Origin: Procambarus clarkii | Lineage: Eukaryota; Arthropoda; Malacostraca; Decapoda; Cambaridae | DNA length: 64,000 nucleotides | Reading direction: 5' to 3' | Assembly: GCF_040958095.1 (NCBI RefSeq) | Contig: NC_091219.1 | Span: forward strand, 30,322,252-30,386,251 | Part shown: positions 55,174-64,000 of the stretch, one piece after another | How the letters are laid out: each line of letters starts with the position of its first letter | How positions within the stretch are numbered: position 1 is the first letter of the stretch | Program-made: the position numbers and the translations under genes | The notes under the pieces: generated by a model | Database searches by the model: none | The model's input: only the letters and a program-made list of their open reading frames with translations | What the model was told of the DNA's origin: nothing

Positions 55174-55700
55174 GTGTGTGTATAGTGTAATAACAGCACA
55201 AACAGTATGGTGGGAGGAGGAATGTTGGGGAGAGGTAGGTAGCATCAGCTGACTTTGTGTGGCAACCTCTTATTGTCTGGACTCACCACACCAGCTTAGT
55301 GGTTCACTATGGTGAACAAAACATGTAGATACTTGTATACTAATATGAACACAATTTTTTTTAGTACAGTATAGCAATGGTTCACACATTTTATTATATA
55401 AAAAATCACACTACACACTATTGAATAATATTACTGCAAAAAAAGGGAGAAAAAATCAACGAGAGACATTGAAATAATTAGGTCATAATATCTTTGTGAC
55501 AACTCCCGCCTGAGAGCACGGGTGGAGCAGACCGCCGCAGGACCCCTTCCGTCAATGCCTCAATTTTGCCAGACTTCCTCGCCCTATTGCAGCTAAAATA
55601 TGTCACCTGTGATTTTTTTTTCCCTGTGATCAGAAAACACGTTTTAACAATCTTAGGAGAAATTTTTTTTTTTAATTTTCTTGTGCCTAGCAGTGTTACA
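54240..55700 (-). mobile_element. T3: TTAA-family element, degraded ends
   Basis: Begins near 54255 with GCTACACAGGGTTCACATTA, as T2 does at 51594, and ends near 55700 with the CTTGTGCCTAGCAGTGTTAC phrase that parallels 53010-53045 in T2. Subrepeat starts lie at about 54808, 55035 and 55288. A (TA)n tract at 55087-55170 interrupts it. Clear TTAA-terminal repeats are lost. Confidence 0.65.
55087..55170. repeat. (TA)n microsatellite
   Basis: About 42 uninterrupted TA units within T3. Confidence 0.98.
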
Positions 55701-56157
55701 GGCTATAATTATTGCACAAGAGCAGCCCACAACAACCACCTCCCATTCACCCAAATTTTGTACAGCATTGTATAATAATCTGACCCCACAAATATTCCTC
55801 TCAAGACCCTTGCTATCTTCACTCTACATTTACATCAACTATCAATAAATACACGGCTTGACATGGAAGGCTTGAAAAGATCTACTCTGCTTTGAGGATG
55901 AAGGTAGAATTGGTTTTACCCACAGAGCCCTAGGAGAATGAGGGATTCTTGCCTGTGTGATCTACTGGTTTTGACAGAAAGGAGCTTTTTATCTACAACC
56001 AAAGCCTTATTTTTCCTATGAATTTTAAATGTGGCAATGTACATTTATTGTACATTGTACTTACTGATTTAACTAATGGAGACTTCATTAATTTTACTTG
56101 TTCTACAACAACATTATATTTTATTGCACAACATAAAAGTAAATAATAACTCCTTAC
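55701..56157. other. Intron sequence, no gene seen
   Basis: AT-rich intron of the minus-strand gene immediately downstream of its donor at 56157. No repeat recognised. Confidence 0.55.
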
Positions 56158-56618
56158 CTTCTAGATGAACGTGAATAATCTTCTCTCTCCCTTTCATATC
56201 CTCGATTTCCTCCTCCATCATCTCGACCATAGGCACCACCACCACTGCTTCCACCACCTCTATCATCTCGTCCATAATTGCCTTTGTCTTCCCGACCAAA
56301 ACCACCTCTGTCTTCCCTACCATAGCCGCCTCCATCTTTGTCATCTCTACCATAGCCACTGCCCCTGTCATCTCGACCTGACCCTCCTCGGTCATCGCGA
56401 CCGAAGCCGCCTCGGTCATCACGACCATAACTACTTCGTTCATCTCGGCCATAGCCACCACCTCTGTCTTCTCGACTAGAACCACCTCCTCTGTCATCTC
56501 GCCCAGAATTTCCTCTGTCATCTCGACCATATCCTCTCCCTCTGTCCCTGCCCCTACCACCCCAACCGCCACGCCCTCCATCTCTATTGTTCCTAGAGTC
56601 AAAATCCCTGCGAAAAGC
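56158..56618 (-). CDS. RGG-like gene, exon encoding the Arg/Gly/Asp-rich domain
   Basis: A 461-bp minus-strand exon between acceptor TTTTCTTTCCAG (exon starts 56618) and donor AGAAG|GTAAGG. In phase 0 it begins 'AFRRDFDSRNNRDGGRGGW' and then repeats a motif like 'YGRDDRGG' about a dozen times, closing with 'RGYEREREDYSRSS'. It contains many RGG and RGY/RGF units, typical of RGG-box RNA-binding or condensate-forming proteins. A different frame, open for 162 codons (MTLGTIEMEGV and so on), is a shadow with Glu/Val/Met bias. I cannot name the family: candidates are RGG-type hnRNP-like or initiation-factor-like proteins. The frame choice is supported by phase agreement with both neighbours. Confidence 0.78.
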
Positions 56619-57879
56619 CTGGAAAGAAAAAATGCTTGATTACTATTGTTAAATATTAATATGGAATCTTATTCCTTGGTCAACAAAATGTTATCATAAG
56701 CTGCAAACAAGTGTATATAGACCACATACACAAATTCAAAAATAATTTAGCAAGGTTAAATCATATGCATAATGAAATCACATTAAACGTAATGTATCAG
56801 CGAGACACTCGGTAGAAGCCATAATGAGGATTCGAACTTTCACCATCCTCATCATGGCTTCTAATGACTTTCTCATTCATACATCATGTGAAGCATTGGA
56901 GGTAGAATTCCTATATCTCAGCCAAAGTGCATTTGGACAATGCGGAAAACCATGACTGGGCTTCGGAGAAAGACGCAGAACCCCAAGAGGATTCAGCCGA
57001 ATCCCAGGGTGCATTATTTTTAGCATGTCATGGCCAAGTTATTTAGGGTGTATACTTGGAAGTACTGTACCAATTGTGCAGGTTCAAATCATCATCATGT
57101 CTTCTATTATTTTTTTTGTTACACTATACCCAATAGAAATAGGCAGGTATACCTGAGCCAGCATATGTACCGACATAGACATTAGTGTAATGAGTACTGG
57201 GGCAGAGTGATTAGGTGACAAGCTATGCAAGTGGGTAATCGGTTCCCATCAAGCGGATGGCTGATGAAAACAAAACAGTATGAAGACATATGAAACTTAA
57301 TGAACATACATGCTCTGACTAACTTGCAGAAACTCTTGAGAGGACACTACATAATATATTTAACAAACTATTTAACAAACTAAAATTACTAAATAACTGG
57401 CTTCTAGATTGCAACACTTCCCAATGTTAGTTAGTAAGATGAGGCACACCCACATCACACAGAAAACTAGATAATCTATGCTAGACAATCTATGACAAAG
57501 ATTGATGTAATGATGTGATAATCTGTGATAATCTATGATGCTGGATTGTCTAGAAAACTAGACAATCAATAATCTATCTATAATTTTGTATTTAACAAAA
57601 TAATTATAATAATTAGGAGAAGTTTTTCTTCTATCATACATAATTTTATGATTAAGAACAAGAATATAATGAAGAAATGAGTACAGTGATTAAATGGTGG
57701 TTTTATTAATGCATGGAAGGATGGTAGGTACAATGAGTTCCAGGAGTGCACTAAATATAGACAGGTTGGTGCAGAGGGTGGATCGGGAGGGATGAGAAGG
57801 GGACATAAGGCTAAATGAATTTGGGTTAGGTCTGGCCTGTCATTGTTTACATTTGTAATAGTTTTGATACTAGCAGCTG
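56619..57879. other. Intron, no gene seen
   Basis: AT-rich intron sequence. The 57440-57560 part contains short repeats of CTAGACAATCTATG type. Nothing else recognised. Confidence 0.55.
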
Positions 57880-58660
57880 TGTGTGACAGTGGAGGCTGTA
57901 CTGTGTGTGACAGTGGAGGCTGTACTGTGTGACAGTGGAGGCTGTACTGTGTGACAGTGGAGGCTGTACCGTGTGTGACAGTGGAGGCTGCACCGTGTGT
58001 GACAGTGGAGGCTGTACCATGTGTGACAGTGGAGGCTGTACTATGTGTGACAGTGGAGGCTGTACCATGTGTGACAGTGGAGGCTGTACCATGTGTGACA
58101 GTGGAGGCTGTACTATGTGTGACAGTGGAGGCTGTACCATGTGTGACAGTGGAGGCTGTACTATGTGTGACAGTGGAGGCTGTACCATGTGTGACAGTGG
58201 AGGCTGTACTATGTGTGACAGTGGAGGCTGTACCATGTGTGACAGTGGAGAATGTACTGTGTGTGCAGTGGAGGCTGTACTGTGTGACAGTGGAGGCTGT
58301 ACCGTGTGTGACAGTGGAGGCTGTACTGTGTGTGACAGTGGAGGCTGTACTGGGTGTGACAGTGGAGGCTGTACTGTGTGTGACAGTGGAGGCTGTACTG
58401 TGAGTGACAGTGGAGGCTGTACTGTGACAGTGGAGGCTGTACTGGGTGTGACAGTGGAGGCTGTACTGTGAGTGACAGTGGAGGCTGTACTGTGACAGTG
58501 GAGGCTGTACTGGGTGTGACAGTGGAGGCTGTACTGGGTGTGACAGTGGAGGCTGTACTGTGACAGTGGAGGCTGTACTGGGTGTGACAGTGGAGGCTGT
58601 ACTGGGTGTGACAGTGGAGGCAGTACTGTGAGTGACAGTGGAGGCTGTACTAGTGGTAAC
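57880..58660. repeat. 22-24 bp minisatellite, about 33 copies
   Basis: Tandem copies of GTGTGACAGTGGAGGCTGTA plus CYRT, with 22-bp variants lacking GT. Variants alternate (TACCAT, TACTAT, TACTGG), giving higher-order pairs around 58000-58250. The Cys/Gly-rich open frames ('CDSGGCTM') are repeat translations. It lies in an intron. Confidence 0.97.
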
Positions 58661-58721
58661 GGCTGTTCATGATGTCTCTCAGTGTTTGTGTCAGTTGTAC
58701 TAGTGATGGTGGTTCTTTATG

Positions 58722-58972
58722 GCAGTTATCTTGAGATGATTTCGAGGCTTTTTTTAGTGTCCCCGCGGCCCGGTCCTCGACCAGGCCTCCACCCCCAGGA
58801 AGCAGCCCGTGACAGCTGACTAACACCCAGGTACCTATTTTACTGCTAGGTAACAGGGGCATAGGGTGAAAGAAACTCTTCCCATTGTTTCTCGCCGGCG
58901 CCTGAGGTCGAACCCGGGACCACAGGATCACAAGTCCAGCGTGCTGTCCGCTCAGCTGACTGGCTCCCTGTT
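58722..58972 (-). mobile_element. tRNA-derived SINE, inserted within minisatellites
   Basis: Read on the minus strand: a tRNA-like head with A box in CAGCTGAGCGGACAGC (about 58945-58960) and B box GGTTCGACCT (58905-58914). The body reads GAGAAACAATGGGAAGAG, ACCTAGCAGTAAAATAGGTA and GTCAGCTGTCACGGGCTGCT. The tail (58755-58788) matches the LINE-B 3' end at 31 of 34 bases, then ends CGAAATCATCTCAAGATAAC. It sits between minisatellite units, so it inserted into an existing array. It is nearly full length. Confidence 0.88.
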
Positions 58973-59140
58973 GTACCAGTGATGGTGGTTCTTTATGGCA
59001 GTTGTACCAGTGATGGTGGTTCTTTATGGCAGTTGTACCAGTGATGGTGGTTCTTTATGGCAGTTGTACCAGTGATGGTGGTTCTTTATGGCAGTTGTAC
59101 CAGTGATGGTGGTTCTTTATGGCAGTTGTACCAGTGACAG
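58973..59140. repeat. 31-bp minisatellite, about 5 copies
   Basis: Tandem units of GTTGTACCAGTGATGGTGGT plus TCTTTATGGCA. One further unit lies before the SINE at about 58690-58721. Confidence 0.95.
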
Positions 59141-59184
59141 CAATTGTTTTTGACAGTTGTAGTGATGGTAGTGGTTGTTTGTGG

Positions 59185-59320
59185 CAGCCATACTGGTGGA
59201 GGCAGCTGTACTGGTGGTGGCAGCCGTACTGGTGGCGGCAGCCGTACTGGTGGTGGCAGCCATACTGGTGGCGGCAGCCGTACTGGTGGTGGCAGTCGTA
59301 CTGGTGGTGCAAATTGTTCA
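59185..59320. repeat. 18-bp minisatellite, about 7 copies
   Basis: Tandem units of TACTGGTGGYGGCAGCCR. Open frames across it (Gly-rich, or 'VAAVLV') are repeat translations. Confidence 0.95.
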
Positions 59321-60429
59321 GCGGAATATAGAAATGTTGGATTCAGTGATGATTGTTCACCCAAGTCACGACTAACATTGGTGATAATCATAATTGTCAG
59401 GATGCAGTGAGTTAACATCCACCAAGTCTTATTATAAACTATTGTACAATGCAGAAAACCTTTTATGCAAATTTTAACATTATTTAACAAACTATATTAT
59501 TGAATACTAATATTCATAAAATACACATTACAGCCAAAAGTGAATCTATTACTGCACCTCGTGTCATTACCATATGTATCATCCAAGGCCGAAAGACTCT
59601 TAGAAATTTTAGCAATACTGTACTGTATGTATAAAATATTAGGTATACATATATTTTTTCATTATAGAATGAATGATTTCGATGCAAACTGTAAGGAAAA
59701 GTGGAAATAAACTCAATATCTACAGTATAGCCTATTTTATGCAATAAACAAGTTGAAGGTGTCATCTCAGCACTCATCTATCTACACTATATCTTACATC
59801 AGCTATTCACAGTGGGATGAACTCTTTGGATTTGACATTCGATGTCTAGATAATCTTTTTTATATCGATATGTATGGAAGAATGAATGTATCAATATTTA
59901 TATAACTTTGACACTAATATTTTAATTTTAATAATTTTTTCCTAGCATGAAAAAATAAATGCTCTCTTGGCCAGCAGCTATGGAGGTTATGGTCCTACCC
60001 ACAAATGTGTTGAAAACAAATATCCAATATAGAATTATTAATTTGTATGCAAATGTAATAAAAGCATGAAAATAAATTAATATTTATCATTTCATTGGGT
60101 GGTTTCGCAATAAAATTTGCTGATGCTTCCGTAATATCCTCAGATGTTTCACCGATTGTTTATCACTTGTTTCTCTTTATCTACGTCCACATAGCTATTA
60201 TATTCATATTTACACCTTACATGTAAAACCCGGACAATAACTGTTTAAATTGCAGAATGACAATGATTGCATTACCCTACTAACATTCATGACGATAACC
60301 GCATTTACCTAGTACAGTACACGTAACTATAAAAAGGCCGCAGAATTTTTTCATAGGTAAAGGTAAATGCCATTATGTCCACAGAGAGCTATTAATATCC
60401 ATATTTGCATCATACCTTCTGGTTACCTT
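59321..60429. other. Intron, no gene seen
   Basis: AT-rich intron sequence. No repeat named except a phrase (TACATGTAAAACCCGGACAA, 60220) that recurs in altered form at 61573. Confidence 0.5.
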
Positions 60430-61570
60430 GTGTTGGTTTCAGGGCTTAGTGTCCCCACGGCCCGGTCATCGCCCAGGCCTCATTGCTGGATTGGTCAACC
60501 AGGCTGCTGGATGCAGCTGCTTGCAGCCTGACATATGAGTCACAGCCTGGTTGATCAGGTAACCTTTGGAGGTGTTTATCGAGTTCTCTCATAAACACTG
60601 TGAGGGGTTGGGCCAGTTATATGTATGCGTAGTGGAAGCGTGTTGAACAGTGTCAGGCCTCTGATGTTGTTAGAGTTCTCTCAGAGTACGTATTGCACCT
60701 CTGCTTTTCAACGAAGGTATTCTGCACATCCTGCCATGCCTTCTTGGTCTCATGTGGTGTTATTTCCGTTGCAGGTTGGAACCAGCCCCTCTATTATTTT
60801 CCATGTGTAAATTATTATGTATCGCACCTGCCTGTGCTCAAGAGAATAAAGATTTAGGCATTTTAGTCGGTCCCAATAGTTTAAATATTTTACCAGGTGG
60901 ATTCTAGCTGAAAAGTATCTCTGCATGCTCTCCAGGCCAGCAGCTTTACCAGCTTTGAAAGGGGATGTCATTGTGCAACAGTATTCCACTCTAGAGAGCA
61001 CTCGCACCTTGAAGAGTATCACCAGTGGTATAGCATCCCCAGTTCGAAAAGTTCTCATTATCCAACCCATTATATTTTTTTTTTTTTTTGCAATTGTGAC
61101 GACTACTGTTTGAGTTCTTTAATGGCAAGGTCTTCCGACATGATTACACCCAAATCCTTTACATTGCTTTTTCATTCTGTTATGATTTGACTGCATTTTG
61201 TAGGTGGTTTCTGTTTTTATATTTTCATTTTTACCATAGTGCAAGAGCTGAAACTTATCTTCATTAAATGTCATATTATTTTCTGTAGCCTATTGAAAGT
61301 CCTGATTTATATCTGATTGGAGGTTTGCTGTGTTCTCTATGTTGTCTACTCTCATAAAAATCCTAGTGTCATCTGCAAAGGATGATACAGGGCTATAGTG
61401 TGTGTCCTTGTCTATGTCTGATATGAGGATGAGAAAAAGTACTGGAGCAAGCACAGTACCCTAGGGGATTGAACTCTTCGTGGTTGATGGTCCGGATTTT
61501 ATTTTGTTGACAATTACACATCGAGTTCTGTTAGTCAGGAAATTGTAGATCCATCTGCCTATTTTTACGC
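60430..61570 (-). pseudogene. LINE-B, 5'-truncated copy
   Basis: Minus strand. The RT C-terminal block is at 61070-60750: 'MGWIMRTFRTGDAIPLVILF', 'SRVEYCCTMTSPFKAGKAAG' and 'LKCLNLYSLEHRQVRYIIIY'. Upstream to 61560 the RT core is in broken frames, with the VDD region near 61350-61390. The 3' end at 60447-60480 is the phrase shared with the SINE. It is collinear with the copy at 47250-48410 and retains more of the 3' end. Confidence 0.85.
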
Positions 61571-61599
61571 ATATCATACATGTAAAGCCGAGACAATAA

Positions 61600-62467
61600 T
61601 TCTTTCAATACTATCGCGCGCCGTTCATACGCACCGCAGAAATTACTTCATGCGCCGTTCGGTGTGGGAGAGAATGCGGCGACACCGAAAACTGTATACT
61701 GTGTACTCGTTTCAGTTTTCTCACCTTGATTCTCGTGCTATGTCATTCGTTTTGGTATCATTGTGTTCGCAATAGAATTCCCTACAGGGGTATATGCATA
61801 TAAGGTTCAAAAGCCCGCCGTGACTCTCCACAGCACAGCCTAAAGTCGGCAAACTTACCCGTGAACGAGCACCAATTGGCACACCTACAGACTAATGTAT
61901 ATACTCGTTCAGTTTGATAACATAAATTTTTGTGTTACATGTTTCATTTTGGTATCAAATTGTTCGTAAAATAAAGGCGCATATTTTAAAATTAGTCCCA
62001 TAATAATAGAACAATAATTGGAATTTTAACAAATATTTTAAAATTTGAACCACAGAAGTATTTATTATCTTTCGGACATCAATTTTCTCGCCACGTCCTT
62101 CATTTTGGTATCAAACTGTTCACAATATAAAGGCGCAAATTTTAAAACTAGTCCAATAATAATAGAACAATAAATGGAATTTTAACAAATATTTTTAACT
62201 TTTGGACACTTTTTGACGCTCATCACCACAAAATTATTTATATCTTTCCAGTGTTCTGACATAAATTTTTGTGTTACATCTTTCATTTTGGTATCAAATT
62301 GTGTGCAATCTAAACGCGCTCATTTTGAAACCACCCAGAAGTTGATCGGATAAAAATGGAATTATTTACAAATATTTTAATACATGACGCGAGCCATAGT
62401 CACTCACTCAAAATCAGTAGAAAAATGAGTGAAGATGAGTGGCGGCAACGGAGTGGGATAGTGTTAA
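61600..62467. mobile_element. Possible piggyBac-like non-autonomous element with internal repeats
   Basis: Four loose repeats, each containing TTTTGGTATCA (about 61750, 61948, 62103, 62286) and most followed by GGCGCAAATTTTAAAACTAG-like sequence. The right edge reads GATAGTGTTAA (TTAA 62464-62467), close to the piggyBac end at 7845-7855 (GAAAGTGTTAA). The GCGCTCATTTTGAAACCA and ATCGGATAAAA phrases also occur in that piggyBac near 7700-7740. No left end was found and there is no transposase. Confidence 0.45.
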
Positions 62468-62921
62468 TCGTTGCATGACGGTGACCGCCTTACCTTGTGA
62501 ATTAATGTATGATGATAACCTCTGTCCAAAGGTTAATGTTACAATTAATCAATGGTCCCAATTTTTCTACTCAGGCCCTAGAAGGAAAGTGAGGGACTCA
62601 GGATTTTTTATAATATGGGAGATGGTTATTGAAGGCCTAAGGAGGCAAATGTGAGCCCCATATATGTGTGAGAATTAAAAAATTTTTAATAGGCCTAAAA
62701 ACTCTGGGCACTGTGCTCTCCATCAATGAAACAACCCTGGTTGTGATGCACAGTTGCAGGATTAAACTATTTACCTGTTGTAATCACTAATATTGGTTTA
62801 ATGCACTGTATCTAGGTTGTCATGAAAACCAAGTCATATTTATACAAAGTGTCATGAAAACCAGTAGTAATTATCACTTCAAGAAACAAATATATGTATA
62901 ATTCCTTAGAGAGCCTTGTAT
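62468..62921. other. Intron, no gene seen
   Basis: Apparently unique intron sequence. Confidence 0.5.
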
Positions 62922-63240
62922 AGTGGTGAGGGATGAGAAAGCTTGGGTAGTGGTGAGGGATGAGAAAGCTTGGGTAGTGGAGAGGGATGAGAAAGCTTGG
63001 GTAGTAGAGAGGGATGAGAAAGCTTGGGTAGTAGATGAGGGATGAGAAAGCTTGGGTAGTGGTGAGGGATGAGAAAGCTTGGGTAGTAGAGAGGGATGAG
63101 AAAGCTTGGGTAGTGGTGAGGGATGAGAAAGCTTGGGTAGTGGAGAGGGATGAGAAAGCTTGGGTAGTGATGAGGGATGAGAAAGCTTGGGTAGTGGTGA
63201 GGGATGAGAAAGATTGGATAGTGAGAGATGAGAACCTCGG
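62922..63240. repeat. 27-bp minisatellite, about 11 copies
   Basis: Tandem units of GAGGGATGAGAAAGCTTGGG plus TAGTGGT, purine-rich. Open frames (for example 'RDEKAWVV') are repeat translations. Confidence 0.96.
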
Positions 63241-63463
63241 GAAGAATGATGAGAAAATGAGGACAAAAGGTGTGTTGGGGGTTAGGAGGGGAGGTGTAGG
63301 GTGAAGTGATGAAAGATGAGGTTAACAATACTTGCCTAGAATAACCATCACAACTGCCCTAAAATAAAACAAGGCATTCAGAATCTTAAATGAACTGCAA
63401 ACTGATTATTCCTTAATTAACTCAGAACATTGTCTCTAACAAGCTTAAAATTAAATGTCTTAC

Positions 63464-63615
63464 AGATTTTCTTTCTTCAAATTCTTTCTGCTTTTGTTCA
63501 TGTACAATCTCTCTCTTATTTTCTACCCATTTTTGAAAATCTTCAAAATCTGGTAAATCCTCTCTCTTCTTTCCATCTGCACAGGTTGCACCCCAAACAT
63601 CAATCTGCTGAGTAC
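63464..63615 (-). CDS. RGG-like gene, exon upstream of the Gly/Arg-rich domain
   Basis: A 152-bp minus-strand exon with acceptor TGTATTGCAG and donor TCT|GTAAGA. It is entered in phase 1 and ends in phase 0, which fits the exon at 56618. It encodes 'TQQIDVWGATCADGKKREDL', then 'PDFEDFQKWVENKREI', then 'VHEQKQKEFEERKS'. The first half is a compact acidic/aromatic segment and the second a charged helix. I do not recognise the family. The exon is preceded by more gene outside the window, since no start codon is needed here. The intron to the next exon is 6.8 kb and carries four minisatellites, a SINE and LINE-B. Confidence 0.75.
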
Positions 63616-64000
63616 CTGCAATACAAAAATTCTTCAGAGATACTTAATTAAAAACATAAGTGAAATTTACACAGTATGTTCACATCTAACTCAGTACTAG
63701 GACATTTGTTTATATATACTGTAATTCACAGCTAGGATAGGATATGAGCAAGTTGAAAAAGGTGATGAGAGGGAATTCACTTTTTCCTTGTTCACCCGAG
63801 TCTCTTTTGAGAAACCAAAATCAATTTCATGAAAAAGAGTTTAAAATGAATCGGAAGCAACACATTCTCTAAACACACTCACTCACAAATATTTGCATTG
63901 ACTAAAGATATTATTTGCCAATTAATTCTAGAATTAAAGTACAATTTCACAAGAATGTAACAACAAAAATAAAGCCAGATATGAATCAATTATATAAGGA
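63616..64000. other. Upstream intron of the RGG-like gene
   Basis: AT-rich sequence 5' (on the minus strand) of the exon; no further exon recognised before the window edge. Confidence 0.5.

Noticed and set aside
56114..56602. 162-codon Glu/Val/Met-rich open frame
   Set aside because: A shadow of the RGG-like exon. The neighbouring frame fits the splice phases and gives a typical RGG composition.
57929..58471. Cys/Gly-rich 150-180 codon frames that look like a secreted repeat protein
   Set aside because: They are a 22-24 bp minisatellite in an intron; the frame shifts with unit length and there is no signal peptide or splice context.
58905..58960. A functional tRNA gene
   Set aside because: A and B boxes are present, but the head continues into a SINE body and tail, and the acceptor stem does not look intact.
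62874..63328. Ser/Pro/Leu-rich 130-140 codon frames
   Set aside because: Translation of the 27-bp minisatellite on the minus strand.
1..64000. CRISPR array, toxin-antitoxin or other bacterial defence system
   Set aside because: Introns, LINEs, SINEs and microsatellites show a eukaryotic genome; none of the tandem repeats has regular unique spacers.

Overview
This is a eukaryotic, gene-poor and very transposon-rich stretch. The mix of repeats suggests a malacostracan crustacean, most likely a decapod such as a crayfish: CR1/Jockey-group LINEs in several families, DIRS elements, tRNA-derived SINEs, Penelope-like, piggyBac, Helitron and pogo/Tigger remnants, and long microsatellites. That assignment is an inference from repeat types, not from a marker gene.

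Two host genes can be traced by splice sites and matching codon phase. On the + strand, exons at 3753-3860, 15342-15443, 21584-21724 and 28610-28635 join in phase 1 throughout. They encode the C-terminal end of a protein whose basic coiled coil resembles ARID4-family chromatin proteins. On the - strand, exons at 63464-63615, 56158-56618 and 49545-49632 join in phase (0, then 2). They encode the C-terminal part of an Arg/Gly/Asp-rich protein, probably RNA-binding. The two genes converge; about 21 kb between their stop codons holds mostly retrotransposons. Both continue beyond the window at their 5' ends.

Labels used below are mine. LINE-A has full-length-like and many 3'-end copies at 0.9, 18, 24-26, 27, 30, 35, 36, 37-40.6 and 49.8 kb. 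LINE-B lies at 20.3, 46-48 and 60-61.5 kb. LINE-C/D are related elements at 0-0.8, 22, 31-35 and 35.5 kb. LINE-E is at 50 kb and a Jockey element at 40.6-42.6 kb. DIRS-A to -F lie at 1.2-2.9, 4-5.7, 8.8-12, 21, 22.3-27.7 and 45.4-46.2 kb. T1-T4 are copies of an unclassified non-coding family with TTAA ends and ~187-bp internal subrepeats (12.5, 51.4, 54.2, 19.2 kb).

Layout: 0-3.7 kb LINE and DIRS debris; 4-12 kb DIRS, then a Helitron carrying a piggyBac, then decayed DIRS; 12.5-14.8 kb T1 with a 24-bp minisatellite; 15.8-17.9 kb a MITE inside a SINE, followed by 1 kb of microsatellite; 19.2-27.7 kb T4, Tigger and DIRS with a nested LINE; 30-36 kb LINE-D and 3'-end fragments; 37-48.4 kb LINE-A, Jockey, Penelope, DIRS and LINE-B; 49.5-63.6 kb the minus-strand gene, whose introns hold T elements, SINEs, LINE-B and several minisatellites. 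No bacterial-type system, CRISPR array, rRNA or functional tRNA was seen. The most informative signals are nested insertions, shared tails between element families, and a minisatellite whose unit matches a LINE 3' end.
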